From the NCBI RefSeq assembly GCF_000772935.1, contig NZ_JPVR01000074.1, positions 1 to 64,000 on the forward strand: 64,000 nt of DNA, read 5' to 3'. Origin of the DNA: Lysinibacillus boronitolerans JCM 21713 = 10a = NBRC 103108. Lineage in GTDB: Bacteria; Bacillota; Bacilli; Bacillales_A; Planococcaceae. Positions within the stretch are counted from its first letter, which is position 1. Every line of letters begins with the position of its first letter. A program made the position numbers and the translations under genes. Shown one piece after another: positions 18,328 to 30,572 of the stretch. The notes beneath the pieces were generated by a model that did no database searches, was not told the origin of the DNA, and saw only the letters and a program-made list of their open reading frames with translations.

Positions 18328-18867
18328 TTATTTACCTGTTTTACCTTCTTTACGACGAACATATTCGCCTTCATAACGAATACCTTTACCTTTATAAGGC
18401 TCTGGTGGACGAACGTCACGGATGTTAGATGCAAGAGCACCAACGCGTTCTTTACTAATACCTTTAACGATGATCTTAGTGTTTGAAGGAACTTCAATTT
18501 GTAGACCATCTTCAGGTGTGAACTCTACTGGATGAGAGTAACCTACGTTAAGTACAAGTTTATTACCTTGTAATTGCGCACGGTAACCTACACCGATAAG
18601 TTCTAAAGCTTTTTCGAAACCTGCAGAAACACCAGTAACCATGTTCGCAAGAAGCGCACGAGTAGTACCGTGGTTTGTGCGGTGTTCTTTTGATTCAGAA
18701 GGACGTACTACAGTGATTACGTTACCCTCTTGCTCAATTTTCATATCTTGGTGGAAAGAACGAACAAGTTCGCCTTTAGGACCTTTAACAGTAACAGTGT
18801 TGTCAGCTGCAACAGTAACAGTTACGTTAGCTGGTACCTCGATAATTTTTTTACCTACACGAGACAT
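18328..18867 (-). CDS. rplF: 50S ribosomal protein L6
   Basis: 179 residues. [17 protein letters not shown] opening and the conserved C-terminal [16 protein letters not shown]. Two similar RNA-binding folds; near the sarcin-ricin loop. Between rpsH and rplR in the spc operon. Confidence 0.97.
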   Translation of the reverse strand: MSRVGKKIIEVPANVTVTVAADNTVTVKGPKGELVRSFHQDMKIEQEGNVITVVRPSESKEHRTNHGTTRALLANMVTGVSAGFEKALELIGVGYRAQLQGNKLVLNVGYSHPVEFTPEDGLQIEVPSNTKIIVKGISKERVGALASNIRDVRPPEPYKGKGIRYEGEYVRRKEGKTGK

Positions 18868-18897
18868 TTAGTTGCACCTCCATTCATTTATTGCTAA

Positions 18898-19296
18898 TTA
18901 CCAAACGTATGCTAGAACTTCGCCGCCAACTTGTTTAGCGCGAGCTTCTTTATCTGTTAATAAACCTTGTGAAGTTGACACTAAAGCGATACCAAGACCG
19001 TTCAATACTTTAGGTACTTCATTTGTTTTAGCATATACACGTAAACCAGGTTTAGAAATACGTTTTAAGCCAGTGATAACGCGCTCGTTATCTTTTCCAT
19101 ATTTTAAGAAAATACGGATGATACCTTGTTTGTTGTCTTCCACGTATTCTACGTCACGTACGAAACCTTCACGCTTTAAAATTTCAGCGATTTCTTTTTT
19201 CACGTTGGAAGCTGGTACTTCTAACTTCTCGTGACGAACCATGTTCGCATTACGAATGCGAGTAAGCATATCTGCAATCGGATCAGTCATTGTCAT
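18898..19296 (-). CDS. rpsH: 30S ribosomal protein S8
   Basis: 132 residues, the B. subtilis length. [17 protein letters not shown] opening, [14 protein letters not shown] and the C-terminal [20 protein letters not shown]. Binds the central domain of 16S rRNA. In E. coli S8 represses the spc operon; no such site was examined here. Starts 8 bases after GGAGG. Confidence 0.97.
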   Translation of the reverse strand: MTMTDPIADMLTRIRNANMVRHEKLEVPASNVKKEIAEILKREGFVRDVEYVEDNKQGIIRIFLKYGKDNERVITGLKRISKPGLRVYAKTNEVPKVLNGLGIALVSTSQGLLTDKEARAKQVGGEVLAYVW

Positions 19297-19325
19297 TACA
19301 TTTACCTCCTTCCCAAATTAGGGGA

Positions 19326-19532
<207 letters not shown>

Positions 19533-20072
19533 TTACTTTTGGAACGGCATACCGAATTGTGTCAATAACTCGCGAGCTTCTTCGTCAGAGTTCGCTGTCG
19601 TTACGATCACGATGTCCATACCGCGTACTTTTGAAACTTTATCGTAATCGATTTCTGGGAAAATTAATTGTTCTTTAACACCTAGAGTGTAGTTACCGCG
19701 ACCATCGAATGCTTTTTTAGAAACACCACGGAAGTCACGTACACGAGGTAGTGAGATAGAAATTAATTTGTCCAAGAATTCATACATACGCTCACCGCGT
19801 AATGTAACTTTAGCACCGATAGGCATACCTTCACGAAGACGGAAACCTGCGATCGATTTTTTAGCTTTAGTTACTACTGGTTTTTGACCAGTGATAATTG
19901 TTAATTCTTCAACAGCTGCATCTAACGCTTTAGAGTTTTGAACTGCATCACCAACACCCATGTTGATAACGATTTTCTCAACTTTCGGTAGTTGCATAAC
20001 TGATTTATATCCAAATTTGCTCATAAGAGCTGGAGAAACTTCATTTAAATATTTTTCTTTTAGGCGGCTCAT
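19533..20072 (-). CDS. rplE: 50S ribosomal protein L5
   Basis: 179 residues. [20 protein letters not shown] start, [11 protein letters not shown], and [17 protein letters not shown]. Binds 5S rRNA with L18 and contacts P-site tRNA and S13. Standard place between rplX and rpsN. Confidence 0.97.
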   Translation of the reverse strand: MSRLKEKYLNEVSPALMSKFGYKSVMQLPKVEKIVINMGVGDAVQNSKALDAAVEELTIITGQKPVVTKAKKSIAGFRLREGMPIGAKVTLRGERMYEFLDKLISISLPRVRDFRGVSKKAFDGRGNYTLGVKEQLIFPEIDYDKVSKVRGMDIVIVTTANSDEEARELLTQFGMPFQK

Positions 20073-20100
20073 GTGTGTACCTCCCTTCTATTTATACTAA

Positions 20101-20409
20101 TTAGTCGATTACTGCACCTGATTTTTTTGCTACACGAACTTTTTTACCGTTTTCGATTTTATAACCTACACGAGTCGGCTCGCCAGATTTAGGATCGATT
20201 AGCATTACGTTCGAAACGTGAATTGCAGCCTCTTGGCTAACAATACCACCTTGTGGATTCAATTGGTTAGGTTTAACGTGTTTTTTCACGATGTTCACAC
20301 CTTCAACAAGAACGCGATCTTGTTTTGGGAAAGCAGCAAGGATTACGCCTTCTTTGCCTTTATCCTTACCAGTGATTACCTTAACCTTGTCACCTTTTTT
20401 TACATGCAT
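20101..20409 (-). CDS. rplX: 50S ribosomal protein L24
   Basis: 102 residues with an N-terminal KOW fold: [21 protein letters not shown]. An early assembly initiator for the large subunit. C-terminal part carries [17 protein letters not shown]. Follows rplN with AGGAGG. Confidence 0.97.
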   Translation of the reverse strand: MHVKKGDKVKVITGKDKGKEGVILAAFPKQDRVLVEGVNIVKKHVKPNQLNPQGGIVSQEAAIHVSNVMLIDPKSGEPTRVGYKIENGKKVRVAKKSGAVID

Positions 20410-20444
20410 GCTGTCGCACCTCCTTGATTGGCACTGTCATGAAA

Positions 20445-20813
20445 TTAAAGAACTTCTGGAGCTAGAGAAACGATTTTCATGAAGTTGCTGTCACGTAGTT
20501 CACGTGCAACAGGTCCGAAAATACGAGTTCCGCGTGGTGATTTATCATCACGAATAATTACACAAGCATTTTCATCAAATTTGATGTACGTGCCGTCTTT
20601 ACGACGAACGCCTGATTTAGTACGAACGATAACAGCTTTAACAACGTCACCCTTCTTGACAACGCCACCTGGTGTTGCTTTCTTAACTGTACAAACAACG
20701 ATATCACCGATGTTAGCAGTTTTACGGCCAGAGCCACCAAGCACTTTAATTGTAAGAACTTCACGTGCACCTGAGTTGTCAGCAACTTTCATACGACTTT
20801 CTTGTTGGATCAC
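20445..20813 (-). CDS. rplN: 50S ribosomal protein L14
   Basis: 122 residues, same as B. subtilis. [19 protein letters not shown] opening and [19 protein letters not shown] near the end. At the subunit interface, also the docking site for the silencing factor RsfS. Follows rpsQ. Confidence 0.97.
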   Translation of the reverse strand: MIQQESRMKVADNSGAREVLTIKVLGGSGRKTANIGDIVVCTVKKATPGGVVKKGDVVKAVIVRTKSGVRRKDGTYIKFDENACVIIRDDKSPRGTRIFGPVARELRDSNFMKIVSLAPEVL

Positions 20814-20856
20814 TTAGGTTACCTCCCTTCGGAAATTGGTTGTTCCGAAATAGTTA

Positions 20857-21120
20857 TTAAATAATAACCGCTTTTTCTACAACTTCTACTAGACGGAAAC
20901 GTTTAGTAGCTGATAGCGGGCGAGTTTCCATGATACGTACGATATCACCGATTTTCGCTGTGTTTAACTCATCATGAGCTTTAAACTTTTTAGAGTATTT
21001 TACACGCTTACCATAAAGCTTGTGCTTTTTGTAAGTTTCAACTAAAACAGTAACAGTTTTGTCCATTTTATCTGAAACAACGCGGCCCGTGTAAACTTTG
21101 CGTTGATTGCGCTCAGTCAT
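20857..21120 (-). CDS. rpsQ: 30S ribosomal protein S17
   Basis: 87 residues. [20 protein letters not shown] and [16 protein letters not shown] show the OB-fold S17 family; primary 16S rRNA binder. Between rpmC and rplN. Confidence 0.97.
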   Translation of the reverse strand: MTERNQRKVYTGRVVSDKMDKTVTVLVETYKKHKLYGKRVKYSKKFKAHDELNTAKIGDIVRIMETRPLSATKRFRLVEVVEKAVII

Positions 21121-21138
21121 ACTTGAAAACCTCCTTTA

Positions 21139-21763
<625 letters not shown>

Positions 21764-21764
21764 A

Positions 21765-22418
21765 TTATTTGCCTCCTTCCACAGATTTCTTCGTAGGAAG
21801 AACTTCACCACGGTAGATCCATACTTTAACGCCTAATTTACCGTAAGTAGTATCAGCTTCTGCGTGTGCATAATCGATGTCAGCACGTAGAGTATGAAGT
21901 GGAACAGTTCCTTCACTATAGTGTTCAGCACGCGCGATGTCAGCGCCACCTAAACGACCAGATACTTGTGTTTTAATTCCTTTTGCACCAGCGCGGATTG
22001 TGCGTTGGATCGCTTGCTTTTGCGCACGACGGAATGATACACGATTTTCTAATTGACGAGCGATGTTTTCAGCTACTAGACGAGCGTCAAGATCTGCACG
22101 TTTGATTTCGATGATGTTGATGTGTACACGTTTACCAGTTAAATCGCTAAGGTATTTACGAAGGTTTTCAACTTCAGTACCACCTTTACCGATTACCATA
22201 CCTGGTTTCGCAGTGTGAATTGTAATGTTTACACGGTTTGCAGCACGTTCGATTTCTACTTTAGAAACTGAAGCGTCTTTAAGAGCCGTTTCAATATATT
22301 TACGCACTTTGATGTCTTCGTGAAGTAGAGTTGCATAGTCTTTTTCAGCGTACCATTTTGACTCCCAGTCACGAATAATACCAACGCGTAGTCCTATTGG
22401 ATGTACTTTTTGACCCAC
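21765..22418 (-). CDS. rpsC: 30S ribosomal protein S3
   Basis: 217 residues. [22 protein letters not shown] opening; a KH domain with the GXXG loop [11 protein letters not shown]-terminal [25 protein letters not shown]. Part of the mRNA entry site and helicase activity with S4/S5. One base separates its stop from rplP start. Confidence 0.97.
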   Translation of the reverse strand: MGQKVHPIGLRVGIIRDWESKWYAEKDYATLLHEDIKVRKYIETALKDASVSKVEIERAANRVNITIHTAKPGMVIGKGGTEVENLRKYLSDLTGKRVHINIIEIKRADLDARLVAENIARQLENRVSFRRAQKQAIQRTIRAGAKGIKTQVSGRLGGADIARAEHYSEGTVPLHTLRADIDYAHAEADTTYGKLGVKVWIYRGEVLPTKKSVEGGK

Positions 22419-22421
22419 GGA

Positions 22422-22766
22422 TTAACCCTCCTTCTTCTCAGATACCACTAGAGTAATGTGGCTTGTGCGTTTGTTAATTGCGCTTGCACGTCCTTGTGCA
22501 CGTGGACGGAAACGTTTTAAAGTTGGACCTTCGTCAACGAATACTTCAGAAACTACTAAAGAGTTGATGTCAAGATCGTAGTTGTGCTCAGCGTTAGCAA
22601 CTGCAGATTTTAATACTTTCTCAACGACTGGAGACGCCGCTTTTGGAGTATGACGTAAAATTGCAACTGCTTCACCAACTTGCTTACCTCGGATTAAGTC
22701 TACAACTAGACGTACTTTGCGAGGAGCAATGCGTACTGTACGAGCGATAGCTTTAGCTTGTGTCAT
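22422..22766 (-). CDS. rplV: 50S ribosomal protein L22
   Basis: 114 residues. The [21 protein letters not shown] start and the C-terminal hairpin [15 protein letters not shown] that reaches into the exit tunnel; this loop, site of macrolide-resistance mutations, looks wild type. Between rpsS and rpsC. Confidence 0.97.
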   Translation of the reverse strand: MTQAKAIARTVRIAPRKVRLVVDLIRGKQVGEAVAILRHTPKAASPVVEKVLKSAVANAEHNYDLDINSLVVSEVFVDEGPTLKRFRPRAQGRASAINKRTSHITLVVSEKKEG

Positions 22767-22788
22767 TAGGATTTACCTCCTCTCAAAA

Positions 22789-23067
22789 TTAGCGTCTTGT
22801 TTTCTTGTCGTCTGCACCGTGACCTTTATAAGTACGTGTCGGTGCGAACTCACCAAGTTTATGGCCTACCATATCTTCTGTTACGTATACAGGAACATGT
22901 TTACGTCCATCATATACAGCAATCGTTAAACCGATGAAGTTCGGGAAGATTGTAGAACGGCGTGACCAAGTTTTGATAACTTGTTTTTTCTCAGAAGCCT
23001 CTTGCGCTTCCACTTTTTTCATTAAGTGGTCATCGACAAAAGGTCCTTTTTTCAAGCTGCGACCCAT
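22789..23067 (-). CDS. rpsS: 30S ribosomal protein S19
   Basis: 92 residues. [19 protein letters not shown] and [21 protein letters not shown] are diagnostic. Head of the small subunit, pairs with S13. Follows rplB with a 60-base gap. Confidence 0.97.
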   Translation of the reverse strand: MGRSLKKGPFVDDHLMKKVEAQEASEKKQVIKTWSRRSTIFPNFIGLTIAVYDGRKHVPVYVTEDMVGHKLGEFAPTRTYKGHGADDKKTRR

Positions 23068-23127
23068 GTAGGAACCTCCCTCCGTGATTCCACCACGGCT
23101 CTCACATAGAACCGTAGTTTAACCACT

Positions 23128-23958
23128 TTATTTTTTACGACTACGGATGATAAATTTATCCGATTTGTTTTTCTTCTTGCGAGTTTTGTAACCAAGTGCT
23201 GGTTTACCCCAAGGAGTCATTGGTGATTTACGTCCGATTGGAGAACGTCCTTCACCACCACCGTGTGGGTGATCGTTAGGGTTCATTACAGAACCACGAA
23301 CTTCTGGGCGTTTACCTAACCAACGGCTACGACCTGCTTTACCGATGTGTACAAGTTCGTGTTGTTCGTTACCAACTTGACCGATTGTAGCGCGGCAAGT
23401 AGCTAAAACTAAACGTACTTCACCAGATTGTAAACGAACGATAACGTACTTATCTTCACGACCAAGTACTTGCGCAGAAGTACCAGCTGAACGTACTAAT
23501 TGTCCGCCCTTACCAGGTTTTAACTCGATGTTATGGATTGTAGTACCCATTGGAATGTTTGCTAATGGTAATGTGTTACCTACTTTAATATCAGCATCTG
23601 GACCAGAAACGATTGTTTGACCAACCTCTAGACCTTTTGGTGCTAAGATGTAAGCTTTTGCTCCATCAGCGTAGTTGATTAATGCGATATTCGCAGAACG
23701 GTTTGGATCATATTCAATAGTAGCAACTTTTGCCGGAATGCCATCTTTAACACGTTTGAAATCGATAACACGGTATTGCTTCTTATGACCACCACCATGA
23801 TGACGAACAGTGATTTTACCTTGGTTGTTACGACCAGCTTTGCGTTTAGTTGGTTCAAGCAATGATTTTTCAGGCTTGTTTGTTGTAATTTCCGCAAAGT
23901 CTAATGACGTCATGTTACGACGACCATTAGAGGTAGGTTTATACTTTTTAATCGCCAT
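23128..23958 (-). CDS. rplB: 50S ribosomal protein L2
   Basis: 276 residues. [19 protein letters not shown], and the C-terminal [19 protein letters not shown] with the His needed for peptidyl-transferase centre assembly. Binds domain IV of 23S rRNA at the subunit interface. Follows rplW. Confidence 0.98.
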   Translation of the reverse strand: MAIKKYKPTSNGRRNMTSLDFAEITTNKPEKSLLEPTKRKAGRNNQGKITVRHHGGGHKKQYRVIDFKRVKDGIPAKVATIEYDPNRSANIALINYADGAKAYILAPKGLEVGQTIVSGPDADIKVGNTLPLANIPMGTTIHNIELKPGKGGQLVRSAGTSAQVLGREDKYVIVRLQSGEVRLVLATCRATIGQVGNEQHELVHIGKAGRSRWLGKRPEVRGSVMNPNDHPHGGGEGRSPIGRKSPMTPWGKPALGYKTRKKKNKSDKFIIRSRKK

Positions 23959-24005
23959 TGTGTTTTCCCTCCTTCTTGAGTGTTCAAATCATAAATCCGT
24001 TAGGA

Positions 24006-24290
24006 TTACATTTCGAATAATTCAATTTCTTTGCTATCAGCAGTTAATTTAACGATCGCTTTACGACGTTTGTTAGTGTAACCACCGTAACGGCCTACGC
24101 GTTTGAATTTACCTTTGTAGTTAAGAACGTTTACTTTCTCAACTTTTACGCCAAAGATTTCTTCTACAGCGTCTTTTACTTGAGTTTTGTTAGCGCGAGT
24201 GTCTACTTCGAAAGTATACTTTTTCTCTGCCATAAGTTCTGAAGAACGCTCAGTAATGACCGGACGTTTTAAAATATCACGTGCTTCCAT
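24006..24290 (-). CDS. rplW: 50S ribosomal protein L23
   Basis: 94 residues. [19 protein letters not shown] opening and the loop [11 protein letters not shown]. Lies at the tunnel exit and docks trigger factor and SRP. Its ATG overlaps the rplD stop (TAATG). Confidence 0.97.
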   Translation of the reverse strand: MEARDILKRPVITERSSELMAEKKYTFEVDTRANKTQVKDAVEEIFGVKVEKVNVLNYKGKFKRVGRYGGYTNKRRKAIVKLTADSKEIELFEM

Positions 24291-24913
24291 TATCCAAGCA
24301 CCTCCTCAACTTTTTCTACTGCAGACTTAGTGAATACAACTTTATCATGACCTAATAGATCAAGAACGTTGATTCCGTTTGCAGTTAAAACTGTTACACC
24401 TGGGATGTTACGAGCAGATAATGCTACGTTTTCATCTAGGTCAGCAGTTACGAATAAAGATTTTTTCTCTAAAGAAAGATCTTTAAGGATTTTTGTGAAT
24501 TCTTTTGTTTTTGGTGCTGCTAGAGTTAGAGCATCAAGAACTAAGAAGTTTTGTTCTACTACTTTAGCTGATAAAGCAGATTTAAGAGCTAAACGACGAA
24601 CTTTTTTAGGTAATTTATAAGAATAGCTACGTGGAGTAGGACCGAATACGATACCACCGCCGCGCCATTGTGGAGAACGGATAGAACCTTGACGAGCACG
24701 ACCAGTTCCTTTTTGACGCCATGGTTTACGACCACCACCAGCAACCTCAGAACGGTTTTTAACCTTGTGATTACCTTGACGAAGAGAAGCACGTTGAGCA
24801 ACTACTGCGTCGAATAATACTGCTTCATTTGGCTCGATTCCGAAGATCGCATCGTTTAATTCGATTTCACCAACTGAAGCACCTGTTTGACTAAGTACAG
24901 ATACTTTTGTCAT
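24290..24913 (-). CDS. rplD: 50S ribosomal protein L4
   Basis: 207 residues. The extended loop [25 protein letters not shown]-type segment that reaches the exit tunnel is intact (around residues 60-87), followed by the globular C-domain. In E. coli L4 represses the S10 operon; in Bacillus this is not established. It overlaps rplW by one base. Confidence 0.97.
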   Translation of the reverse strand: MTKVSVLSQTGASVGEIELNDAIFGIEPNEAVLFDAVVAQRASLRQGNHKVKNRSEVAGGGRKPWRQKGTGRARQGSIRSPQWRGGGIVFGPTPRSYSYKLPKKVRRLALKSALSAKVVEQNFLVLDALTLAAPKTKEFTKILKDLSLEKKSLFVTADLDENVALSARNIPGVTVLTANGINVLDLLGHDKVVFTKSAVEKVEEVLG

Positions 24914-24939
24914 TCCTGTTTCCTCCTTTCCTTAAGTGA

Positions 24940-25569
24940 TTACTTAGCTTTAATTGCAGTTTTTACTGTAACTAGAGCTTTTTTAGAACCAGGAACATTA
25001 CCTTTAACAAGTAGTAAGTTACGATCTGTATCAACTTTCACGATTTCTAAGTTTTGGATTGTAACTACATTGCCACCCATTTGACCAGGTAATTTCTTTT
25101 GTTTAAATACGCGGTTCGGAGCAACTGGACCCATTGAACCAGGACGACGGTGGTAACGAGAACCGTGGGCCATAGGACCACGAGATTGTCCGTGGCGTTT
25201 AATAACACCTTGGAAACCTTTACCTTTAGTAACTCCTGTTACATCGATTACATCGCCTTCTGCGAAAATTTCTACTTTGACTTCTTGACCAACTTCGTAT
25301 TCTTCCACGTTCACGTTGCGGAATTCACGAATGAAGCGCTTAGGAGCAGTGTTCGCTTTTGCTACGTGACCTTGTTCTGGTTTGTTAGAAAGCTTAACGC
25401 GCTTGTCTTCGAAACCAACTTGAATTGCTTCGTAGCCGTCTGTTTCAACAGTTTTCTTTTGAAGAACTACGTTTGGAGTAGCCTCGATAACTGTTACCGG
25501 GATTAAATCGCCGTTTTCAGCGAAAACTTGTGTCATACCAATTTTTCTACCTAAGATTCCTTTAGCCAT
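24940..25569 (-). CDS. rplC: 50S ribosomal protein L3
   Basis: 209 residues. [38 protein letters not shown] and the central [17 protein letters not shown] extension that approaches the peptidyl-transferase centre. Second gene of the S10 operon after rpsJ. Confidence 0.98.
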   Translation of the reverse strand: MAKGILGRKIGMTQVFAENGDLIPVTVIEATPNVVLQKKTVETDGYEAIQVGFEDKRVKLSNKPEQGHVAKANTAPKRFIREFRNVNVEEYEVGQEVKVEIFAEGDVIDVTGVTKGKGFQGVIKRHGQSRGPMAHGSRYHRRPGSMGPVAPNRVFKQKKLPGQMGGNVVTIQNLEIVKVDTDRNLLLVKGNVPGSKKALVTVKTAIKAK

Positions 25570-25614
25570 TTGTCACACCTCCTGTAAGTTTTAAAAGTTA
25601 TATTGTTTTTACCA

Positions 25615-26046
<432 letters not shown>

Positions 26047-26051
26047 TCAAC

Positions 26052-26080
26052 ATTATATACAATAAAAAAAGAATAAGCAA
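26052..26080 (-). promoter_or_regulatory. SigA promoter of the S10 operon
   Basis: TTGCTT, 17-base T-rich spacer, perfect TATAAT on the minus strand; a further upstream AT-rich stretch may act as UP element. Confidence 0.85.
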
Positions 26081-26239
26081 GTCTTTTCGCTAAATTCTTT
26101 TAAATGTTGCAGATATTCTTAGTACTACTATTTCTACGCTTTATTAAGCCGTTTATTAGTATATAAAATTTCTATTCATATTGCAACACTTAAGGTTGTC
26201 ATATCAACATTTTCGCACATTTCAAATAACTCTAAAATG

Positions 26240-26274
26240 AAAAGTAGTTTCTATTTTATATAGAAACTACTTTC
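26240..26274 (-). terminator. Terminator of the antiporter gene
   Basis: AAAGTAGTTTCTA/TAGAAACTACTTT stem around a short AT loop ending in TTTTC, immediately after the stop at 26278. Confidence 0.85.
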
Positions 26275-26277
26275 TTG

Positions 26278-27588
26278 TTATAGAAAGAACACACAGGCAA
26301 TCCAACCAAATAGGATTAGTGGTATGTTAATGAAAATAAATGTCGGAACACAGGTATCCCAAATATGATGATGCTGACCGTCTACATTTAGGCCAGCAGT
26401 TGGTCCTAATGTAGAATCAGATGCTGGAGAACCTGCATCTCCTAAAGCACCAGCTGTACCAACTAAACAAAGTATAGCTAATGGACTCATATCTAAGCCT
26501 TGTGCAAGCGGAACAAAGAGTGTAGCAATAATTGGCACCGTTGCGAAGGATGAGCCAATTCCCATCGTCACAACTAATCCTATGACTAACATGATGAAAA
26601 CAGCAAGACTTCTATTTCCTTCTAATACGGTGAGCGAATTTGTAATTAAGCTGTCCACATCACCTGTAGCATTGATAACCGCCGCGAAACCATTTGCTGC
26701 GATCATAACAAAACCAATAAAGGCCATCATCTTCATTCCTTCAGAAAGAATATCATCGGCTTCTTTCCATTTAAGGGCACCTGTAAAATACATAATCATA
26801 ATACCTGCAAACGAGCCTACAATCATTGAATCTGTTAATACTTGAGCGCATAGTGCTATCACTAATGCCAGCGCTGTAGAAAACATAATAAACTTGCTGA
26901 CGTTTACATTTAAAGATTCAGTCTCCACTTCACTATGTTTATAATGCCTTGGCTTGCGGTATACAACAAAGGCGATTACCAATCCAATTAGCATTCCTAA
27001 TACGGGAATCCCCATTGCTGCAGAGACATCACGTGAAGATACAGCCATTCCTGCCTCTGACACTTGTGTAGCAACGATATCTTGAAAGATTGCTCCAAAA
27101 CCAGCAGGTACAAAACTATAAGTACCAATTAAGCCTACTGCAATCAACGTTGCAATTATACGTCGGTCGACTTCTAGCATATTTAAAATCTTTAAAATAG
27201 GAGGAATTAATAATGGAATGAAGGCAATATGAATAGGAATGACATTTTGAGATAAAATTGACATCACAAAGATAAGGAAGAAAATTAATACCTTGATAAG
27301 ACCTTTTCTATTACTTTTACCCTTTAATATTTTTAACATCCCAGCTATCATTAATTCGGGTATTCCTGTCTTGGCAATGGCGATTGCAAAACCACCAAGT
27401 AAGCCATAACTCAATGCAATGGTTGCTCCTGCTCCTAATCCTTCCGTAAATGATCGGACTGTTGACTCGATGCCCATCCCACTAGTTAGACCACCTACAA
27501 ATGCTCCTAGAACTAACGAGAGAACGACATTGATGCGAAGCAAGCTTAATATTAACATAACGGCAACAGCCGCAATTACTGCATTCAT
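26278..27588 (-). CDS. Na+/H+ antiporter-family (YuiF-like) membrane transporter
   Basis: 436 residues, with about 11 predicted membrane spans across the whole length. It resembles the Na_H_antiporter/NhaC-like group, including Bacillus YuiF: N-terminal RINVVLSLVLGAFVGGLTSG, a central GIGSSFATVPIIATLF and the late GTAGALGDAGSPASDSTLGPT motif. Expected to exchange cations, or possibly to import an amino acid; the substrate cannot be fixed. It stands alone, with its own promoter and terminator, in the accessory block between tuf and rpsJ and downstream of the BceAB-like module. Confidence 0.75.
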   Translation of the reverse strand: MNAVIAAVAVMLILSLLRINVVLSLVLGAFVGGLTSGMGIESTVRSFTEGLGAGATIALSYGLLGGFAIAIAKTGIPELMIAGMLKILKGKSNRKGLIKVLIFFLIFVMSILSQNVIPIHIAFIPLLIPPILKILNMLEVDRRIIATLIAVGLIGTYSFVPAGFGAIFQDIVATQVSEAGMAVSSRDVSAAMGIPVLGMLIGLVIAFVVYRKPRHYKHSEVETESLNVNVSKFIMFSTALALVIALCAQVLTDSMIVGSFAGIMIMYFTGALKWKEADDILSEGMKMMAFIGFVMIAANGFAAVINATGDVDSLITNSLTVLEGNRSLAVFIMLVIGLVVTMGIGSSFATVPIIATLFVPLAQGLDMSPLAILCLVGTAGALGDAGSPASDSTLGPTAGLNVDGQHHHIWDTCVPTFIFINIPLILFGWIACVFFL

Positions 27589-27619
27589 TGTTACACTCTA
27601 CTTTCATACACTAAATTAC

Positions 27620-27659
27620 TAACATGTTAAACTTTATTATTCTGATAATTGAAAGTCAA
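27620..27659 (-). promoter_or_regulatory. SigA promoter and possible operator of the antiporter gene
   Basis: TTGACT (27654-27659), 17-base spacer, TAAAGT (27631-27636). Directly downstream, around the expected start of transcription, lies the perfect palindrome TAACATGTTA (27620-27629), a possible repressor site. Confidence 0.65.
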
Positions 27660-27687
27660 GGGTTTTTGTAATTTCTATATTTCAGCA

Positions 27688-27724
27688 CTAAAAAACAGTG
27701 TAATGATAAACACCACACTGTTTC
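27688..27724 (-). terminator. Terminator of the BceRSAB-like module
   Basis: CAGTGTGGTGT... / ...ATTACACTG stem followed by TTTTTT on the minus strand, just after the permease stop. Confidence 0.82.
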
Positions 27725-27745
27725 CGAGTTTCTTCTTATTTAATA

Positions 27746-29725
27746 TTACAACGACTGACGTACAACCTTTTTATAATAGCCTACTGACAGAATGGCAAAA
27801 ACCGTATATAAGGCTATATAACAGCACATTGCAATCCACAAGGGAGCTGTTAACTCTGTTCCGAATAAAAACCACCCTGACTTAACAGCAAAGTAGCTAT
27901 GCAATAACCCAATAACTAATGGAACACCGAAATTAAAGGCCTGTTTCATATAAATACCCTTCATGATATCTTTTTCAGCAAAGCCAATCTTTCGTAGGAT
28001 TGTATAGGAATCACGTTCTTCCTCTGCCTCAGACATTTGTTTAAAGTATAGAATACTACCTGTTGTCATTAAGAATGCTAAACCTAAAAATGCTGTTGTA
28101 AATATTGTCAGACCTAATGATTCAATATTGTCTTTACGTTTGCCTTCATAGGATGATTGTGTATATTGCTTTGTTTTCCCTTTATCATCAACAGCCGTAA
28201 TAATGCCTGCATTTGATTGAATATATAATTTTTCTGCTGTCGCGATATCTTCGTTCGACTTTAAAGTAATTGTTGTTTGATGATGCCAAGGATAAAGAGC
28301 TGCCTGTGTAGTTAAACTTTTAAACATATCATCTGTCACCACAAAGACAGGTCCGCCACCCCCAGCCGTTACAATACCACTTATCACACTTTTATCGTGA
28401 ACATCAACGACATGAAAAGTTTCTTCCAGTTTTCCTGCAGATACTACTAAATCATGATCTTTCTCTAACGGGAACATCTCAGCCATATAACCACCATAGT
28501 TTGTTAAGATAACCTCGTTCCCAGATAGCTTGGCTTCTGGAACACTCTGTTGATAATCTGAAAGCGGAATGGTATAAATTGTACCTTCCATCGTATATAA
28601 AGGGTTATCCTGCTGTTTTTTAGACATCAGCTGACCTACAGCAGCGGTTACCCCCTGCAAACGGTAGTCAATTTTATCATAAGCAATGTTATTTTCCTCT
28701 AACTTCTCTAAGAAGGCTTTCCCTTGCTCTTCAAGCAATATGAAATCACCTGGTACTTGGCTATATGCAGATGCTGCTGAGGAGTAATAGGCAATATAGG
28801 AAAGCGTCGTCACGCCTAGAGAAACGCCTGTTAACACGGTGATTAGCGTTAATGACTTTGCATTGCTCTTCATGCGATGCATTATGGGCGTTAATGCTAA
28901 TACATCCTTTATGGATAAATGCCCTTTTTTCTTTAGGCGAATCGTATTCATAATAAATGCTACAGAGAAACGGAAAACAAGGAATGTTCCACCAATTGTA
29001 GTAGCTAAAATAATGATCATATTAATAAATAAATTACCTGCAGATTCGATATCGAACAGCTTTGTTGATGCATAGTAGCCATATACAATCAGTATAAGAC
29101 CCAAAAAGCCAATAACCATCTGCAACGCACTAAAACGTCTTACGCGCTCATCTGCTTGTTTTGCTGCACTAAATAATGATAACAATGAAACATGATGAAT
29201 CATCCAGGCCATCTGTATAAGAACAATGATCAATAAGATGGTAAATACAATCATCGACTGCTGTAAAGCTTGTGTACTAAAAGTCATGGTTACGAGAGCT
29301 TCTTTTTCAAGCACACGAAGCAAAATCATTGCAAACACACGAGAGCTAAAGAAGCCTGCCAACATACCTATAATAACGGCTCCAACGAACAAGAGGATGT
29401 TTTCAATCGCTAATAAACGCACGATTAGACTCTTAGTCATGCCAATCAGTTGATACAAGCCTATTTCCTTACTACGACGCTTCATAAATAAATGGTTTGC
29501 ATATAAAACGAAAAACAAAACGATAAAATATAGAATATAAGTTGCTGCCTTAAATCCTGCCGCAGCCGTTCCACTCATTTGAACAGCAGCCCACACTTCC
29601 GTATTATTTTGCAAGGTGACAAAAGAAAAATACAATGTAACACTAAAAATAAGTGCAAAAAAATATAAATAGTAGTGTCTCATATTTTTCTTCATACTTC
29701 GAAGTACTAGCTTACTAAGACTCAT
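27746..29725 (-). CDS. BceB-like ABC transporter permease (antimicrobial peptide resistance/sensing)
   Basis: 659 residues from ATG 29725 ([22 protein letters not shown]). Ten predicted membrane spans with the FtsX/MacB-type permease fold and a large extracellular domain of about 200 residues between spans 7 and 8 (about residues 310-515), the layout of BceB-type permeases that detect and remove bacitracin-like or lantibiotic peptides bound to lipid II cycle intermediates. Overlaps the ATPase gene by 11 bases. The peptide recognised cannot be predicted; paralogues such as YtsD/PsdB/VraE have the same build. Confidence 0.85.
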   Translation of the reverse strand: MSLSKLVLRSMKKNMRHYYLYFFALIFSVTLYFSFVTLQNNTEVWAAVQMSGTAAAGFKAATYILYFIVLFFVLYANHLFMKRRSKEIGLYQLIGMTKSLIVRLLAIENILLFVGAVIIGMLAGFFSSRVFAMILLRVLEKEALVTMTFSTQALQQSMIVFTILLIIVLIQMAWMIHHVSLLSLFSAAKQADERVRRFSALQMVIGFLGLILIVYGYYASTKLFDIESAGNLFINMIIILATTIGGTFLVFRFSVAFIMNTIRLKKKGHLSIKDVLALTPIMHRMKSNAKSLTLITVLTGVSLGVTTLSYIAYYSSAASAYSQVPGDFILLEEQGKAFLEKLEENNIAYDKIDYRLQGVTAAVGQLMSKKQQDNPLYTMEGTIYTIPLSDYQQSVPEAKLSGNEVILTNYGGYMAEMFPLEKDHDLVVSAGKLEETFHVVDVHDKSVISGIVTAGGGGPVFVVTDDMFKSLTTQAALYPWHHQTTITLKSNEDIATAEKLYIQSNAGIITAVDDKGKTKQYTQSSYEGKRKDNIESLGLTIFTTAFLGLAFLMTTGSILYFKQMSEAEEERDSYTILRKIGFAEKDIMKGIYMKQAFNFGVPLVIGLLHSYFAVKSGWFLFGTELTAPLWIAMCCYIALYTVFAILSVGYYKKVVRQSL

Positions 29726-30476
29726 ACCCATCACCGCCTAGCACACTTTGTGTATGCATGATTTCTTGGAAAAAGGCCTGCCTTGTTTTATCGCCCTTAT
29801 AAAGCTCACTATAGATAAGGCCATCCTTTAGGAATAACACACGTGTACAGAAGCTTGCAGCTACTGCGTCGTGTGTAACCATCATGATTGTCGCTTCTTT
29901 TGTCTCATTAATATTTTGTAGATTTTGAAGCAGGGCTGTGGCAGATTTAGAATCTAATGCACCAGTGGGCTCGTCTGCAAATACCAATGACGGATTGGTA
30001 ATAAGTGCGCGTGCAGCAGAGGTACGCTGTTTTTGTCCACCCGATATTTCGTTGGGGTATTTATTTAAAATTTCTGTGATTCCCAGCAAAGAAGTGAGTT
30101 CCTTCACTCGACTTTCTGCAACGGCTTTTGGTAACTTACTGATGGCTAATGGTAGAAGAATATTTTCTTTTACTGTCAAGGTATCTAATAAATTATAGTC
30201 TTGAAATATAAATCCCAGCTGCTCTCGTCGGAAGTTTGCTAAAGCCTTTTCTTTCATACCACGTAAACTATGACCGTTTATCTCAATAACACCTTCCGTC
30301 GCAAAGTCAATTGAGCATAAGACATTTAAAAGCGTTGTTTTACCAGAGCCAGAAGGTCCCATAATACCTACAAATTCACCTTTATTCACTTCTAAATCAA
30401 TACCCTTTAATACTTCTTGAGCTGTTGATTTTTTTCCATACACTTTCTTTATTTTACGACCGATTAAAACTGTCAC
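29715..30476 (-). CDS. BceA-like ABC transporter ATP-binding protein
   Basis: 253 residues from GTG 30476, exactly the common BceA length. Walker [10 protein letters not shown]-loop [10 protein letters not shown], signature ISGGQKQR, Walker [13 protein letters not shown] and H-loop MVTHDAVAA. The 17-residue longer in-frame reading is rejected because the GTG lies 9 bases after AAAGGGG and gives the family N-terminus ([15 protein letters not shown]). Forms the transporter with the following permease, which it overlaps. Confidence 0.9.
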   Translation of the reverse strand: MTVLIGRKIKKVYGKKSTAQEVLKGIDLEVNKGEFVGIMGPSGSGKTTLLNVLCSIDFATEGVIEINGHSLRGMKEKALANFRREQLGFIFQDYNLLDTLTVKENILLPLAISKLPKAVAESRVKELTSLLGITEILNKYPNEISGGQKQRTSAARALITNPSLVFADEPTGALDSKSATALLQNLQNINETKEATIMMVTHDAVAASFCTRVLFLKDGLIYSELYKGDKTRQAFFQEIMHTQSVLGGDGYES

Positions 30477-30572
30477 TTCATAACGCCCCTTTCTATAGTC
30501 CAAGTGTACCCTGACAAACCTAATCATTCGTGCGTTTTACATGACAATATAAAAAGGTAGGTGACATTTTCG

